Assembly (NCBI GenBank): GCA_913055155.1
Contig: CAJXJR010000006.1
Coordinates: 124,001-188,000, forward strand
DNA: 64,000 nt
Reading direction: 5' to 3'
DNA from: an uncultured Erythrobacter sp.
Lineage (GTDB): Bacteria; Pseudomonadota; Alphaproteobacteria; Sphingomonadales; Sphingomonadaceae
The position numbers and the translations under genes are program-made. Of the stretch, positions 28,182 through 36,004 are shown in pieces. The notes under the pieces are model-generated. The model saw nothing but the letters and a program-made list of their open reading frames with translations, had not been told where the DNA came from and made no database searches. Numbering within the stretch: the first letter of the stretch is position 1; the number at the start of each line of letters is the position of its first letter.

Positions 28182-29183
28182 ATGTTGATGATCGCTCCCG
28201 CATCCGGCCCCACGCTGCTTGGCGTCGATGTTATCCTCGTCGGCTCGATCCTGGCCGGCATCGCTGCCCTCGCCATGATCATGGCGGTCTATGCCGCGGT
28301 GACGGTGAAGGACCCGATGGCCAAGCGCGTGAAGGCGCTGAACGACCGCCGTGCCGAATTGAAATCGGGCATGCTCACCCAGTCGTCGAAAAAGCGCCAG
28401 AGCCTGACCCGGCGCACCGACACGACCGACAAGATGAAGGACACCCTGCAGGGCATGAAGGTGCTGCAGGAAAGCCAGGTCAAGATGATCCAGCAGAAGC
28501 TGGCTCAGGCGGGCTACCGCAACAAGGAACTGGCCATCTTCATCATCTTCGCCCGCATGGTGCTGCCGGTGGTGCTGGGCCTGATCGGCGTGGTGATCTT
28601 CTACTGGACCGACATGTTCCCCGATTGGGGCAGCATGAAGCGCTTCATGGGCTTCGCCGGCCTGGTCGTGCTGGGCTACAAGGGGCCGGAACTGTACCTC
28701 GCCAACGTCTCGGCCAAACGTACCGCCGCTATCCAGAAGGGCCTGCCCGACGCGCTCGACCTGCTGGTGATCTGCGCCGAAGCCGGCCTGACCGTGGACG
28801 CCAGCTTCAACCGCGTCGCCCGCGAACTGGGCCGCGCCTATCCCGAACTGGGTGACGAATTCGCCCTGACCGCGATCGAGCTGTCGTTCCTCACCGAACG
28901 TCGCCAGGCTTTCGAGAACCTTGCCTACCGTGTGAACCTGGAAGCCGTGCGCGGCGTGGTGACCACGATGGTGCAGACCGAACGCTATGGTACGCCGCTG
29001 GCCTCCGCCCTGCGCGTGCTCTCCGCCGAATTCCGCAACGAGCGCATGATGCGCGCCGAGGAAAAGGCCGCGCGCCTGCCCGCGATCATGACCGTGCCGC
29101 TGATCCTGTTCATCCTGCCGGTGCTGTTCATCGTGATCCTTGGCCCGGCGGCCTGTTCGATCTCCGACGCTTTCGCCGACTAG
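28182..29183 (+). CDS. tadC: TadC, second inner-membrane platform protein of the Flp pilus
   Basis: A 333-residue F-domain protein. An N-terminal helix (VILVGSILAGIAALAMIMAVYA) and two central membrane segments precede the cytoplasmic motif GLPDALDLLVICAEAGLTVDASFNRVA, with C-terminal helices PAIMTVPLILFILPVLFIVIL. GGAGG and AGGAA motifs precede the ATG at 28182. Open codons further upstream overlap tadB and are rejected. It is the last pilus gene and is closed by a long terminator. No TadD, TadE/F/G or CpaF homolog follows. Confidence 0.93.
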   Translation: MLMIAPASGPTLLGVDVILVGSILAGIAALAMIMAVYAAVTVKDPMAKRVKALNDRRAELKSGMLTQSSKKRQSLTRRTDTTDKMKDTLQGMKVLQESQVKMIQQKLAQAGYRNKELAIFIIFARMVLPVVLGLIGVVIFYWTDMFPDWGSMKRFMGFAGLVVLGYKGPELYLANVSAKRTAAIQKGLPDALDLLVICAEAGLTVDASFNRVARELGRAYPELGDEFALTAIELSFLTERRQAFENLAYRVNLEAVRGVVTTMVQTERYGTPLASALRVLSAEFRNERMMRAEEKAARLPAIMTVPLILFILPVLFIVILGPAACSISDAFAD

Positions 29184-29203
29184 GGCCGGGAAAGCCGGAC
29201 ACC

Positions 29204-29248
29204 AACAAGAAGGCCCCGTCGGGATCGTCCCGGCGGGGCCTTCTTGTT
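29204..29248. terminator. Long bidirectional terminator between tadC and the MarR gene
   Basis: Inverted repeat AACAAGAAGGCCCCG / CGGGGCCTTCTTGTT (15 bp, perfect), continued inward by CGGGA/TCCCG across one T-G wobble, leaving a 3-base loop. The near-continuous 21-bp stem ends with T-rich flanks on both strands and separates two converging genes. Confidence 0.9.
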
Positions 29249-29283
29249 GCTTCTTGCCTAACCGACTTGCGCCGGGCGTGAAC

Positions 29284-29760
29284 TCAGCCCATGCCGAAAG
29301 CGCCGACCAGTTCCTCCGCGTCCAGGTCTTCCGCCTGCTTCCTCGCGCGATCCAGCAGGGTGCGGAAAAGCGCCAGTTCCTCTTCGGAGAAACCGGAGAA
29401 CAGGCGCTGTTCCATCTGCCGGGCCAGTGGCATGATTTCCGAATACATTTCACGCCCGCCATCGGACAGGTCGAGCAGGTGCGAACGGCCGTCCGCTTCG
29501 TTGGGCGTACGCTCTGCCAGGGCGCGCTCTTCCAGTCCCTTGCAGGCACGGTTCACGGCCACCTTGTCCATCAGCGTGCGCCGCGTCAGGTCGCGCTGGG
29601 TCAGCGGCCCAACATCGCCCAGCACCGCCATCACGCGCCACTCGGGAATGCTCAACCCCCAGCGCTGGCGATATTCGACCGCGATGCGCCCACTGACCGC
29701 GTTGGAGGCCAGCGAAAGCTGGTAGGGGAGAAACTGCGAAAGAGATGTCGTCGGTTGCAT
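29284..29760 (-). CDS. MarR-family transcriptional regulator
   Basis: A 158-residue winged-helix regulator. The DNA-binding part is typical: LSIPEWRVMAVLGDVGPLTQRDLTRRTLMDKVAVNRACKGLEERAL, followed by the wing ERTPNEADGRSHLLDLSDGG. MarR dimers usually repress nearby genes in response to small aromatic or lipophilic ligands. The ATG at 29760 follows AAGG at a suitable distance; a TTG two codons upstream is the alternative. Convergent with tadC, and in the same direction as mtaP upstream, so the target is not obvious. Confidence 0.9.
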   Translation of the reverse strand: MQPTTSLSQFLPYQLSLASNAVSGRIAVEYRQRWGLSIPEWRVMAVLGDVGPLTQRDLTRRTLMDKVAVNRACKGLEERALAERTPNEADGRSHLLDLSDGGREMYSEIMPLARQMEQRLFSGFSEEELALFRTLLDRARKQAEDLDAEELVGAFGMG

Positions 29761-29807
29761 AAGCAACTACCTTGTTGGACTTTGCGCGGGTTTGCAAGTT
29801 TCACGCA

Positions 29808-30707
29808 TCATTTGCCCGCTTTCGGAAAGAATTTTACCAGGCGTCCCGCCACGGCATCCAGCCTGGCGGCTGCTGAAAGGTCCCAGCTTTCGCGCGGCGT
29901 GACTACGGCGGTGTCCAGCACGGTGTCGATCGGGCTGGCACTGCGGGTCTTGGGCAGGACCCCTGCCAGCTCTGCCAGCAAGGCGCGGGCCTTTTCGGCA
30001 TTGGCGCGCATGACCTTGAGGATATCGGCCACGTCGACATCGCCCTGGGGATCGCGCCAGCAATCGTAATCGGTGACCATGCCCAGCAGCGCGTAGGGCA
30101 GCTCCGCTTCCCGTGCCAGGCGCGCTTCGGGCATGGCGGTCATGCCGATCACGTCGGCGCCCCAGCTGCGGTAGAGATGGCTTTCGGCACGGGTGGAGAA
30201 CTGCGGGCCCTCGATCGCCACGTAGGTGCCGCCCTTGTGGATCGTGGCGCCGGCTTTCTTCGCCGCCTTCGCAGCAAGCTCCGTCAGGCGCGGGCACACC
30301 GGGTCGGCCAGCGGCACGTGCGCCACGATGCCGTCGCCGAAGAAGCTTCGCTCGCGACCGCCTGCACCACTCAGGGTGCGGTCGATCAGCTGGTCGACGG
30401 CCACGAATTCGCCGGGCGCCAGCTCTTCCTTCAGGCTGCCGATGGCGGAAATGGCCAGCACGTCGGTCACGCCCGCACGCTTCAGCACATCGATATTGGC
30501 GCGGTAGTTCACGTGGGCGGGCGAGTGGACGTGCCCTGCCCCGTGGCGGGCGATGAAGGTAAAGCGCACCCCGCCGATCTCGCCGGTGGTGATCGGACCG
30601 GACGGCTCGCCAAAGGCGCTGGCCACGGCAATTTCCTGCGCGTTCTCCAGCGCGCCGGGCTCGTACAGGCCAGAGCCGCCGATAACGCCGATATGCCAGG
30701 CAGTCAT
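29808..30707 (-). CDS. mtaP: S-methyl-5'-thioadenosine phosphorylase
   Basis: A 299-residue purine nucleoside phosphorylase family enzyme splitting methylthioadenosine into adenine and methylthioribose-1-phosphate, recycling polyamine and SAM by-products. The IGVIGGSGLYEPG start, the phosphate-binding RHGAGHVHSPAHVNYRAN, and the substrate motif IEGPQFSTRAES with VIGMTAMPEARLAREAELPYALLGMVTDYD are diagnostic. It lies 25 bases after the SDR gene on the same strand and is probably co-transcribed. No other methionine salvage gene is seen here. Confidence 0.94.
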   Translation of the reverse strand: MTAWHIGVIGGSGLYEPGALENAQEIAVASAFGEPSGPITTGEIGGVRFTFIARHGAGHVHSPAHVNYRANIDVLKRAGVTDVLAISAIGSLKEELAPGEFVAVDQLIDRTLSGAGGRERSFFGDGIVAHVPLADPVCPRLTELAAKAAKKAGATIHKGGTYVAIEGPQFSTRAESHLYRSWGADVIGMTAMPEARLAREAELPYALLGMVTDYDCWRDPQGDVDVADILKVMRANAEKARALLAELAGVLPKTRSASPIDTVLDTAVVTPRESWDLSAAARLDAVAGRLVKFFPKAGK

Positions 30708-30732
30708 GTGCGTTCCCCCTCCGCCACCAGGC

Positions 30733-31518
30733 CTACTTCGGCGGCATGCGGATGGCGCCGTCCAGCCGCACGCATTCCGCGTTCATGTATTCGGCTTCGA
30801 CCATGAAGCACACCAGGTCGGCATATTCCTCCGGGCGGCCAAGGCGCTTGGGGAACGGCACCGACGCGGCGAGCGATTCCTGCGCCTTTTCCGGCAGGCC
30901 CGCCATCATCGGGGTCATGAAGATGCCCGGCAGGATGGTGTTCACGCGGATGCCCTCGTTCATCAGGTCGCGCGCCACCGGCAGGGTCATGCCCTTCACC
31001 CCGGCCTTCGATGCGGCATAGGCGACCTGGCCTATCTGGCCGTCTTCGGCGGCCACCGATGCGGTGGAGATCATCACCCCGCGCTCGCCGTGTTCGTTCA
31101 CCGGATCCAGCGTCATCATGCCGGTGGCGGCCTTGGCCATGCAGCCGAAGGTGCCCATCAGGTTAACCTTGATGGTCTTCTCGAACAGGTCGAACGGCAG
31201 GTGGCTGATTTCGCCGGTCTCGCGGTCGCGCCGGGTCAGCTTGCCGATGGTGCCGATGCCGGCGCAGTTCACCAGCACGCGTTCCTGACCGTGCGCTTCG
31301 CGCGCCTTGGCGAAACCGGCTACGATCGACTCTTCGCTGGAGACATCCACCCTGCAGAACACGCCGCCGATTTCGGCGGCGACCGCTTCGCCGCGTTCCT
31401 CGTTGAGGTCGAACAGCGCAACCTTTGCCCCTTTCGCCGCAAGCGCGCGCGCGGTCGCTTCACCCAGTCCGGATGCCCCGCCGGTGACGACTGCCGCAAT
31501 AGTGTTGTCGATCTGCAT
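30733..31518 (-). CDS. Short-chain dehydrogenase, 3-hydroxyacyl-CoA (HSD17B10-like) type
   Basis: A 261-residue SDR. The cofactor motif TGGASGLG occupies residues 12-19, and the catalytic Ser154, Tyr167 and Lys171 (YAASK) are in place. The insertion LTRRDRETGEISHLPFDLFEKTIKVNLMGTF and the C-terminal VRLDGAIRMPPK match the 3-hydroxy-2-methylbutyryl-CoA dehydrogenase group of fatty and branched-chain acid breakdown. The assignment to that substrate class is by resemblance. Divergent from the TonB receptor gene across a 301-base region. Confidence 0.87.
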   Translation of the reverse strand: MQIDNTIAAVVTGGASGLGEATARALAAKGAKVALFDLNEERGEAVAAEIGGVFCRVDVSSEESIVAGFAKAREAHGQERVLVNCAGIGTIGKLTRRDRETGEISHLPFDLFEKTIKVNLMGTFGCMAKAATGMMTLDPVNEHGERGVMISTASVAAEDGQIGQVAYAASKAGVKGMTLPVARDLMNEGIRVNTILPGIFMTPMMAGLPEKAQESLAASVPFPKRLGRPEEYADLVCFMVEAEYMNAECVRLDGAIRMPPK

Positions 31519-31819
31519 TATTGTTCCTCTCTGCTCCCGCCGTTCGGGATCGAATGTTGCTTGTCCGTCCTAACCGCCCACCGAGGCGCGTCAAGCGATG
31601 TCACCACCGCACTGCAACAGCGTTGTTGTGCATCTGCAACACGAGTGAAACAATCTGTGGAACAAGGGCGTTTACAATTGCAACTGGTTGTACCTTCAAG
31701 CAGGTCAGTAGCAGGCAAGAACTGCCTTTTCGGTCGCCCGGGGACACTTAAGCGACCGAGTCAGGACATTTCCGATTCACCAGGCCGATGGGACTCGGTC
31801 ACAACGTGGGGATATATCT
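31519..31819. promoter_or_regulatory. Divergent regulatory region between the SDR gene and the TonB-dependent receptor gene
   Basis: 301 bases without a gene. It holds two direct CTGCAACA repeats (31612-31619 and 31634-31641, 22 bases apart). The first forms a CAACA-GCGT-TGTTG dyad with its flank. A weak hairpin, AGGCA/TGCCT then TTT, lies at 31713-31730, and a 7-bp inverted repeat, CGGTCGC/GCGACCG, at 31731-31758. The repeats look like operator sites and the hairpins like leader structure. I could not place a convincing core promoter. Confidence 0.5.
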
Positions 31820-34800
31820 GTGAAGCTTAGAACAGCACTAAAGGGCGCATGTGCTCCTGTAGCCTTGTCCGTTGCGATGGTCGCCAGCCCGGCCTTCGCG
31901 CAGGACACGGGTGACGAAACCGACACCCAGACCGCTGAGGAAGAAGAGGCGCCGGTCAGCGCCACCGGCCAGGCTACTGGCGGCACAATCTTCGTTACCG
32001 GTTCGCGCATCCGTCGCGACGAATTCTCCTCGGCCTCGCCGATCACCCTCGTCGATCCCGAGATCGCCGTCCGTCAGGGCCTGATGGACACCGGCTCGAT
32101 GATCCAGGGTTCTCCGATCGCAGCCGGTTCGTCGCAGGTGACGGCAGCAATCTCCAGTCAGTTCCTGGTCGACGGTGGCCAGGGCGTACAGACTATCTCG
32201 CTGCGTGGCCTTGGTGCCAACCGCACGCTGGTGCTGCTCAACGGTCGTCGTGCCGGTCCCGCCGGTACCCGTGGTGCCGTGTCGGCCTTCGACCTCAACG
32301 TCCTTCCGCAGTCGATCGTGGAACGCGTCGACATCCTGAAGGACGGTGCATCCTCGATCTACGGTTCCGACGCCGTGGCCGGCGTGGTCAACCTGATCAC
32401 CAAGACCGATACCGACGGCATCGAGTTCGACTTCTTCGGCTCTGTTCCAGAGCAGTCGGGCGGCGAAACCTGGGCGGCTTCGGCCACCTGGGGTACCACT
32501 TTCGACCGCGGCCACATCATGGTCTCGGGCAACTACTACCGCCAGAACGAACTGGCTCGTGGCGACCGCGACTATCTCGGCTGCCCGACGGCCAACTTCT
32601 ACACCGATCTCACTTTCGAGACCCGGGCCGACCTGATCGACCCGCGCACCGGCGAATACGCCTGTCAGGGTGACTCCACCACCACCTGGGGTCACGTGTG
32701 GACCTACGACTACAGCTACTACTACTCGCCCAACGGCACGAACGTGCCGGGCAGCCTTGGTGTCGGCGACGTGTCGCTGCTGCAATTCAGCTATCCGGGC
32801 GACAACCTGGGCCAGTACATCCCCGGCGTCTCGACCCCGCTCGATGCGGGTCAGCTGACGGTTCCGCCGGGCTGGTACCCGGTTGGCTACGATGCGGCTT
32901 CGGAAGCGGTGCAGAACAATTACCACCCGCTGATGGACCAGGATTCGCTGATCCCGACCACCGACCGCTACACCCTGTACGTCGATGCGGCCTACGAATT
33001 CTCGCCCGCGGCAGAGGTCTACACCGAACTGCTGTACAACAAGCGCGAGACCTATTTCGACAGCTCGGGCCAGGTCTGGCAGTTCGGCTTCGGTTCAACC
33101 ACCGGCGGCCTGTTCGGCATTCCCGACAGTTTCGGCGATCCGCTGGCGGTGGGCTTCGGTGGCCCGGCGCTCTACTCGCCGACCGCGTTCATCGACTGGT
33201 ACGACAGCGAACAGTCGATCGACTACTATCGTGGCGTGCTGGGCCTGCGCGGCGACATCTCGTCGTCGTGGAGCTATGACCTGTACGGCCAGTACTCGCG
33301 TTCGGACGGCGACTATTCCAACCAGCGCGTACTTGCGGACTCGATCGCCACGCAGGACTTCCGCGGTTCGTTCAGCGATGCTCCGGTGCCTTGCTCGGGT
33401 TCCGGCTATGTCACGCCGATCGGCGGCAAGCAGTGCGTCGACGTCGACTGGTATTCCGGCCGCGTCATGTACGGCGATTTCACCCCGGAAGAGCTGGAGT
33501 TCCTGACCGACACCGAAACCGGCAACACCGTCTACACCCAGTGGTACGTCGAAGGTATCGTCACCGGCGACCTGTTCGAACTGTGGGGTGACGGGCCGGT
33601 CGGCGTCGCCTTCGGCGCCAACTTCCGGACCGACGAAATCAACGACGTTCCCGGCGCCATCACGCTGGCCAACAACGCCTGGCAGTCCGGCGGCGCTGGC
33701 ATCACTGCCGGTAAGGCGGAATACCTGGAAGCCTTCGGCGAGGTGAACATCCCGCTGCTGGCCGACCTGCCGCTGATCCAGAGCCTGAACCTGACCGCCG
33801 CAGCGCGTGTCACCAACGTGAAGGCAACGCGTGCCTCCGACGGTGCAACCGACGAACGCAACGGCAACTGGACCTACAAGCTGGGCGCCGACTGGGAAGT
33901 GACCGACTGGCTGCGTTTCCGCGGCACCTACGGCACCTCCTACCGTGCCCCGGCGCTGTTCGAACAGTTCCTGGCCGACCAGACCGGTGGGCTGTCGCAG
34001 CGCAACCTCGACCCCTGTATCCAATGGGGCCTGGCGCTGCAGCGCGGTGACATCACGCAGTCTTTTGCCGACAACTGTGCGGCTGACGGCGTGGCGGCAA
34101 ACCACACCGGCGCCGGCATCAGCGGCTCGGTGATCACCGGTGGTGGCCTGGGCGTTCTCGACGCCGAGGAATCCACCGCGTGGACGGCTTCGGTCATCCT
34201 GACGCCGGAGTTCGACTTCCTGCCGAACACACGCATGAGCCTGGCTGTCGACTACTTCGACATCGAAGTGACCGGCGAAATCGCTCGTTTCGGTGCCTTC
34301 AACGTGGTGGCCGGCTGCTACGGTTCGGACTTCTATCCGAACGATCCGCTGTGTACGCTGTTCGCCCGTGTCGACGACCTCGACCGCAGCGATCCGTTCT
34401 GGAACTCGGGTAACCCGTCGAACATCGCCTTCGTGCGTGACTCCTTCGTCAACATCGCCAGCCAGCAGCAGACCGGTGTCGACGTGACCGCGCGCATGAT
34501 CCACGATTTCGCCGGCGACGTCACTCTGACCCTGCAGGGCCAGATGACCTGGCAGTTCGACGACATCACCTCGGTCTTCCAGGGCTTCCCGGAAAACCAG
34601 AGCGAGGAAGTGGGTGAACCGACCTTCGTCGGCGACTTCTACGCCCAGCTCGATGTGGGTGACTTCTCGTTCTACTACGGCCTGGACGTGATCGGCGATG
34701 CCGGTGAAGACACCATTCGCGACTATGTGGAGCGTCAGCTCTCCCCGGTCGATGCGAACGGTGACGGCAATGCGTCGGTTGGCGAAGCCTTCGACCAGCT

Positions 34801-35092
34801 GTCGCAGGATGAAATCGATGGCTTCCTGTGCCGCCAGTTCACGACCTACCCGAACGAGGTCTGCTTCGACCTCACCACCCCGGCGACGTTCTATCACAGC
34901 GCGTCGGTCACCTATGACTTCAGCGAGCGCTTCCGTATGACGGTTGGTGCGTCGAACATCTTCGACACCCGTCCGCCGCTGACGTCGCAGGTCGGTGGTG
35001 ACGGCATCCAGCAGTTCGGTACCGGCGTGCTGTACTCGCAGTACGACCTGCTGGGCCGCCGTTTCTTCGTGAACGTCAACGTCCGCTACTGA
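31820..35092 (+). CDS. TonB-dependent outer-membrane receptor
   Basis: A 1090-residue receptor with a signal peptide (about residues 1-27, ending SPAFAQ), an acidic spacer, a TonB-box-like IFVTGSRI near 55, and a plug domain (about 65-190) with SLRGLGANRTLVLLNGRR and DGASSIYGSDAVAGVVNLIT. A 22-strand type barrel ends in NVNVRY with the terminal aromatic. Family members import siderophores, vitamins, glycans or peptides; the ligand here is unknown. The start is GTG at 31820, seven bases after GGGGA. A strong terminator follows, so it is probably transcribed alone. Confidence 0.94.
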   Translation: MKLRTALKGACAPVALSVAMVASPAFAQDTGDETDTQTAEEEEAPVSATGQATGGTIFVTGSRIRRDEFSSASPITLVDPEIAVRQGLMDTGSMIQGSPIAAGSSQVTAAISSQFLVDGGQGVQTISLRGLGANRTLVLLNGRRAGPAGTRGAVSAFDLNVLPQSIVERVDILKDGASSIYGSDAVAGVVNLITKTDTDGIEFDFFGSVPEQSGGETWAASATWGTTFDRGHIMVSGNYYRQNELARGDRDYLGCPTANFYTDLTFETRADLIDPRTGEYACQGDSTTTWGHVWTYDYSYYYSPNGTNVPGSLGVGDVSLLQFSYPGDNLGQYIPGVSTPLDAGQLTVPPGWYPVGYDAASEAVQNNYHPLMDQDSLIPTTDRYTLYVDAAYEFSPAAEVYTELLYNKRETYFDSSGQVWQFGFGSTTGGLFGIPDSFGDPLAVGFGGPALYSPTAFIDWYDSEQSIDYYRGVLGLRGDISSSWSYDLYGQYSRSDGDYSNQRVLADSIATQDFRGSFSDAPVPCSGSGYVTPIGGKQCVDVDWYSGRVMYGDFTPEELEFLTDTETGNTVYTQWYVEGIVTGDLFELWGDGPVGVAFGANFRTDEINDVPGAITLANNAWQSGGAGITAGKAEYLEAFGEVNIPLLADLPLIQSLNLTAAARVTNVKATRASDGATDERNGNWTYKLGADWEVTDWLRFRGTYGTSYRAPALFEQFLADQTGGLSQRNLDPCIQWGLALQRGDITQSFADNCAADGVAANHTGAGISGSVITGGGLGVLDAEESTAWTASVILTPEFDFLPNTRMSLAVDYFDIEVTGEIARFGAFNVVAGCYGSDFYPNDPLCTLFARVDDLDRSDPFWNSGNPSNIAFVRDSFVNIASQQQTGVDVTARMIHDFAGDVTLTLQGQMTWQFDDITSVFQGFPENQSEEVGEPTFVGDFYAQLDVGDFSFYYGLDVIGDAGEDTIRDYVERQLSPVDANGDGNASVGEAFDQLSQDEIDGFLCRQFTTYPNEVCFDLTTPATFYHSASVTYDFSERFRMTVGASNIFDTRPPLTSQVGGDGIQQFGTGVLYSQYDLLGRRFFVNVNVRY

Positions 35093-35119
35093 TCAGCCAA
35101 CTGATCGTTAGCCAAAGAG

Positions 35120-35150
35120 GGGCGGCGGGTGACAAACCCGCCGCCCTTCG
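35120..35150 (+). terminator. Rho-independent terminator after the TonB-dependent receptor
   Basis: Perfect 11-bp stem GGGCGGCGGGT / ACCCGCCGCCC with a 5-base loop (GACAA), then TTCGTTT. It starts 28 bases after the stop at 35092. Confidence 0.9.
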
Positions 35151-35194
35151 TTTATCCGCTGTCCGCAAGCCCAACCCACGCAGGAAATCCACGC

Positions 35195-35986
35195 ATGGTC
35201 CATATCCGCCTGAAGCCCGACACACTGGACGAGGAGAACCGCAAGTTCAGCCATGAACGGCTGGAACGCCCGCTGTTCCTCAACTCTGTGCCCAAGTCGG
35301 GCAGCCACCTGCTGAAGAACATCATGCGCATGTTCGTGCCGGTGGAAGACCACTTCAAGGAACAGTTCATCCAGTGGGGGAACCTGCAACAGTACAAGCA
35401 TGCCTTTCGCGCCGAGGGCAAAATGCTCAGCTGGGGCCACCTGCTGTTTTCCGATGCCTCGGCCGTCGAGGCGGCGCCCGCGCGCAAGATCATCCTCGTG
35501 CGCGATCCCTACAGCTGGGTACTGGCCCGCGCGCGGTTCTTCCTGTCGGACGAGTTCGGCGACAATTCCGTGCTGGTGAAGAACGGTGAGCTGACCGTGG
35601 ATTCGCTCATCAACCTGATGATCTTCGGCATCCACGGAAAGGCCATGTCGATGCGCGAGCTGTTCACCTACAACGCCGTCGCCTGGCAGGGCAGCGACTG
35701 CACGACGCTGCGCTACGAAGACCTGGTGCAGGCGGTGAAGACGCTCGGCTCGCCAGAGAGCGATGCCTATTTCACGACAGTGTTCGAAGCGGCGGGCCTG
35801 CCCAAGGTGCCCGACGACTGGCGCGAACGCGTGCGTATCGGGTCTGACCGCAAACAAAGCGGCACCGCGCGCGAGAACCTGTCGTCCGAAATCGGTATCG
35901 AGATCCCGAAGGAACTGACCGAGGCGCAAAAGGCGCTGGTGGAATTTTCCGCCCCCGGCCTCAGGAGCTTGCTCGGCTACACCTGA
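35195..35986 (+). CDS. Sulfotransferase-like protein
   Basis: A 263-residue protein with the two PAPS-binding landmarks of P-loop sulfotransferases: an N-terminal loop FLNSVPKSGSHLLKNIM (PKSGSH at residues 33-38) and a central IILVRDPYSWVLARARFF segment. No signal peptide is seen. The acceptor is unknown; relatives modify lipids, glycans or small molecules. The ATG at 35195 has an AGGAA site. An upstream ATG at 35129 would begin inside the preceding terminator stem and is rejected. It is transcriptionally separate from the receptor gene, though adjacent. Confidence 0.72.
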   Translation: MVHIRLKPDTLDEENRKFSHERLERPLFLNSVPKSGSHLLKNIMRMFVPVEDHFKEQFIQWGNLQQYKHAFRAEGKMLSWGHLLFSDASAVEAAPARKIILVRDPYSWVLARARFFLSDEFGDNSVLVKNGELTVDSLINLMIFGIHGKAMSMRELFTYNAVAWQGSDCTTLRYEDLVQAVKTLGSPESDAYFTTVFEAAGLPKVPDDWRERVRIGSDRKQSGTARENLSSEIGIEIPKELTEAQKALVEFSAPGLRSLLGYT

Positions 35987-36004
35987 GCGTAGCCGAGCTT
36001 TGCC

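Noticed and set aside
35129-35194. Earlier ATG for the sulfotransferase-like gene
   Set aside because: It falls within the terminator hairpin of the receptor gene and gives a proline-rich non-homologous leader, while 35195 has a ribosome site.
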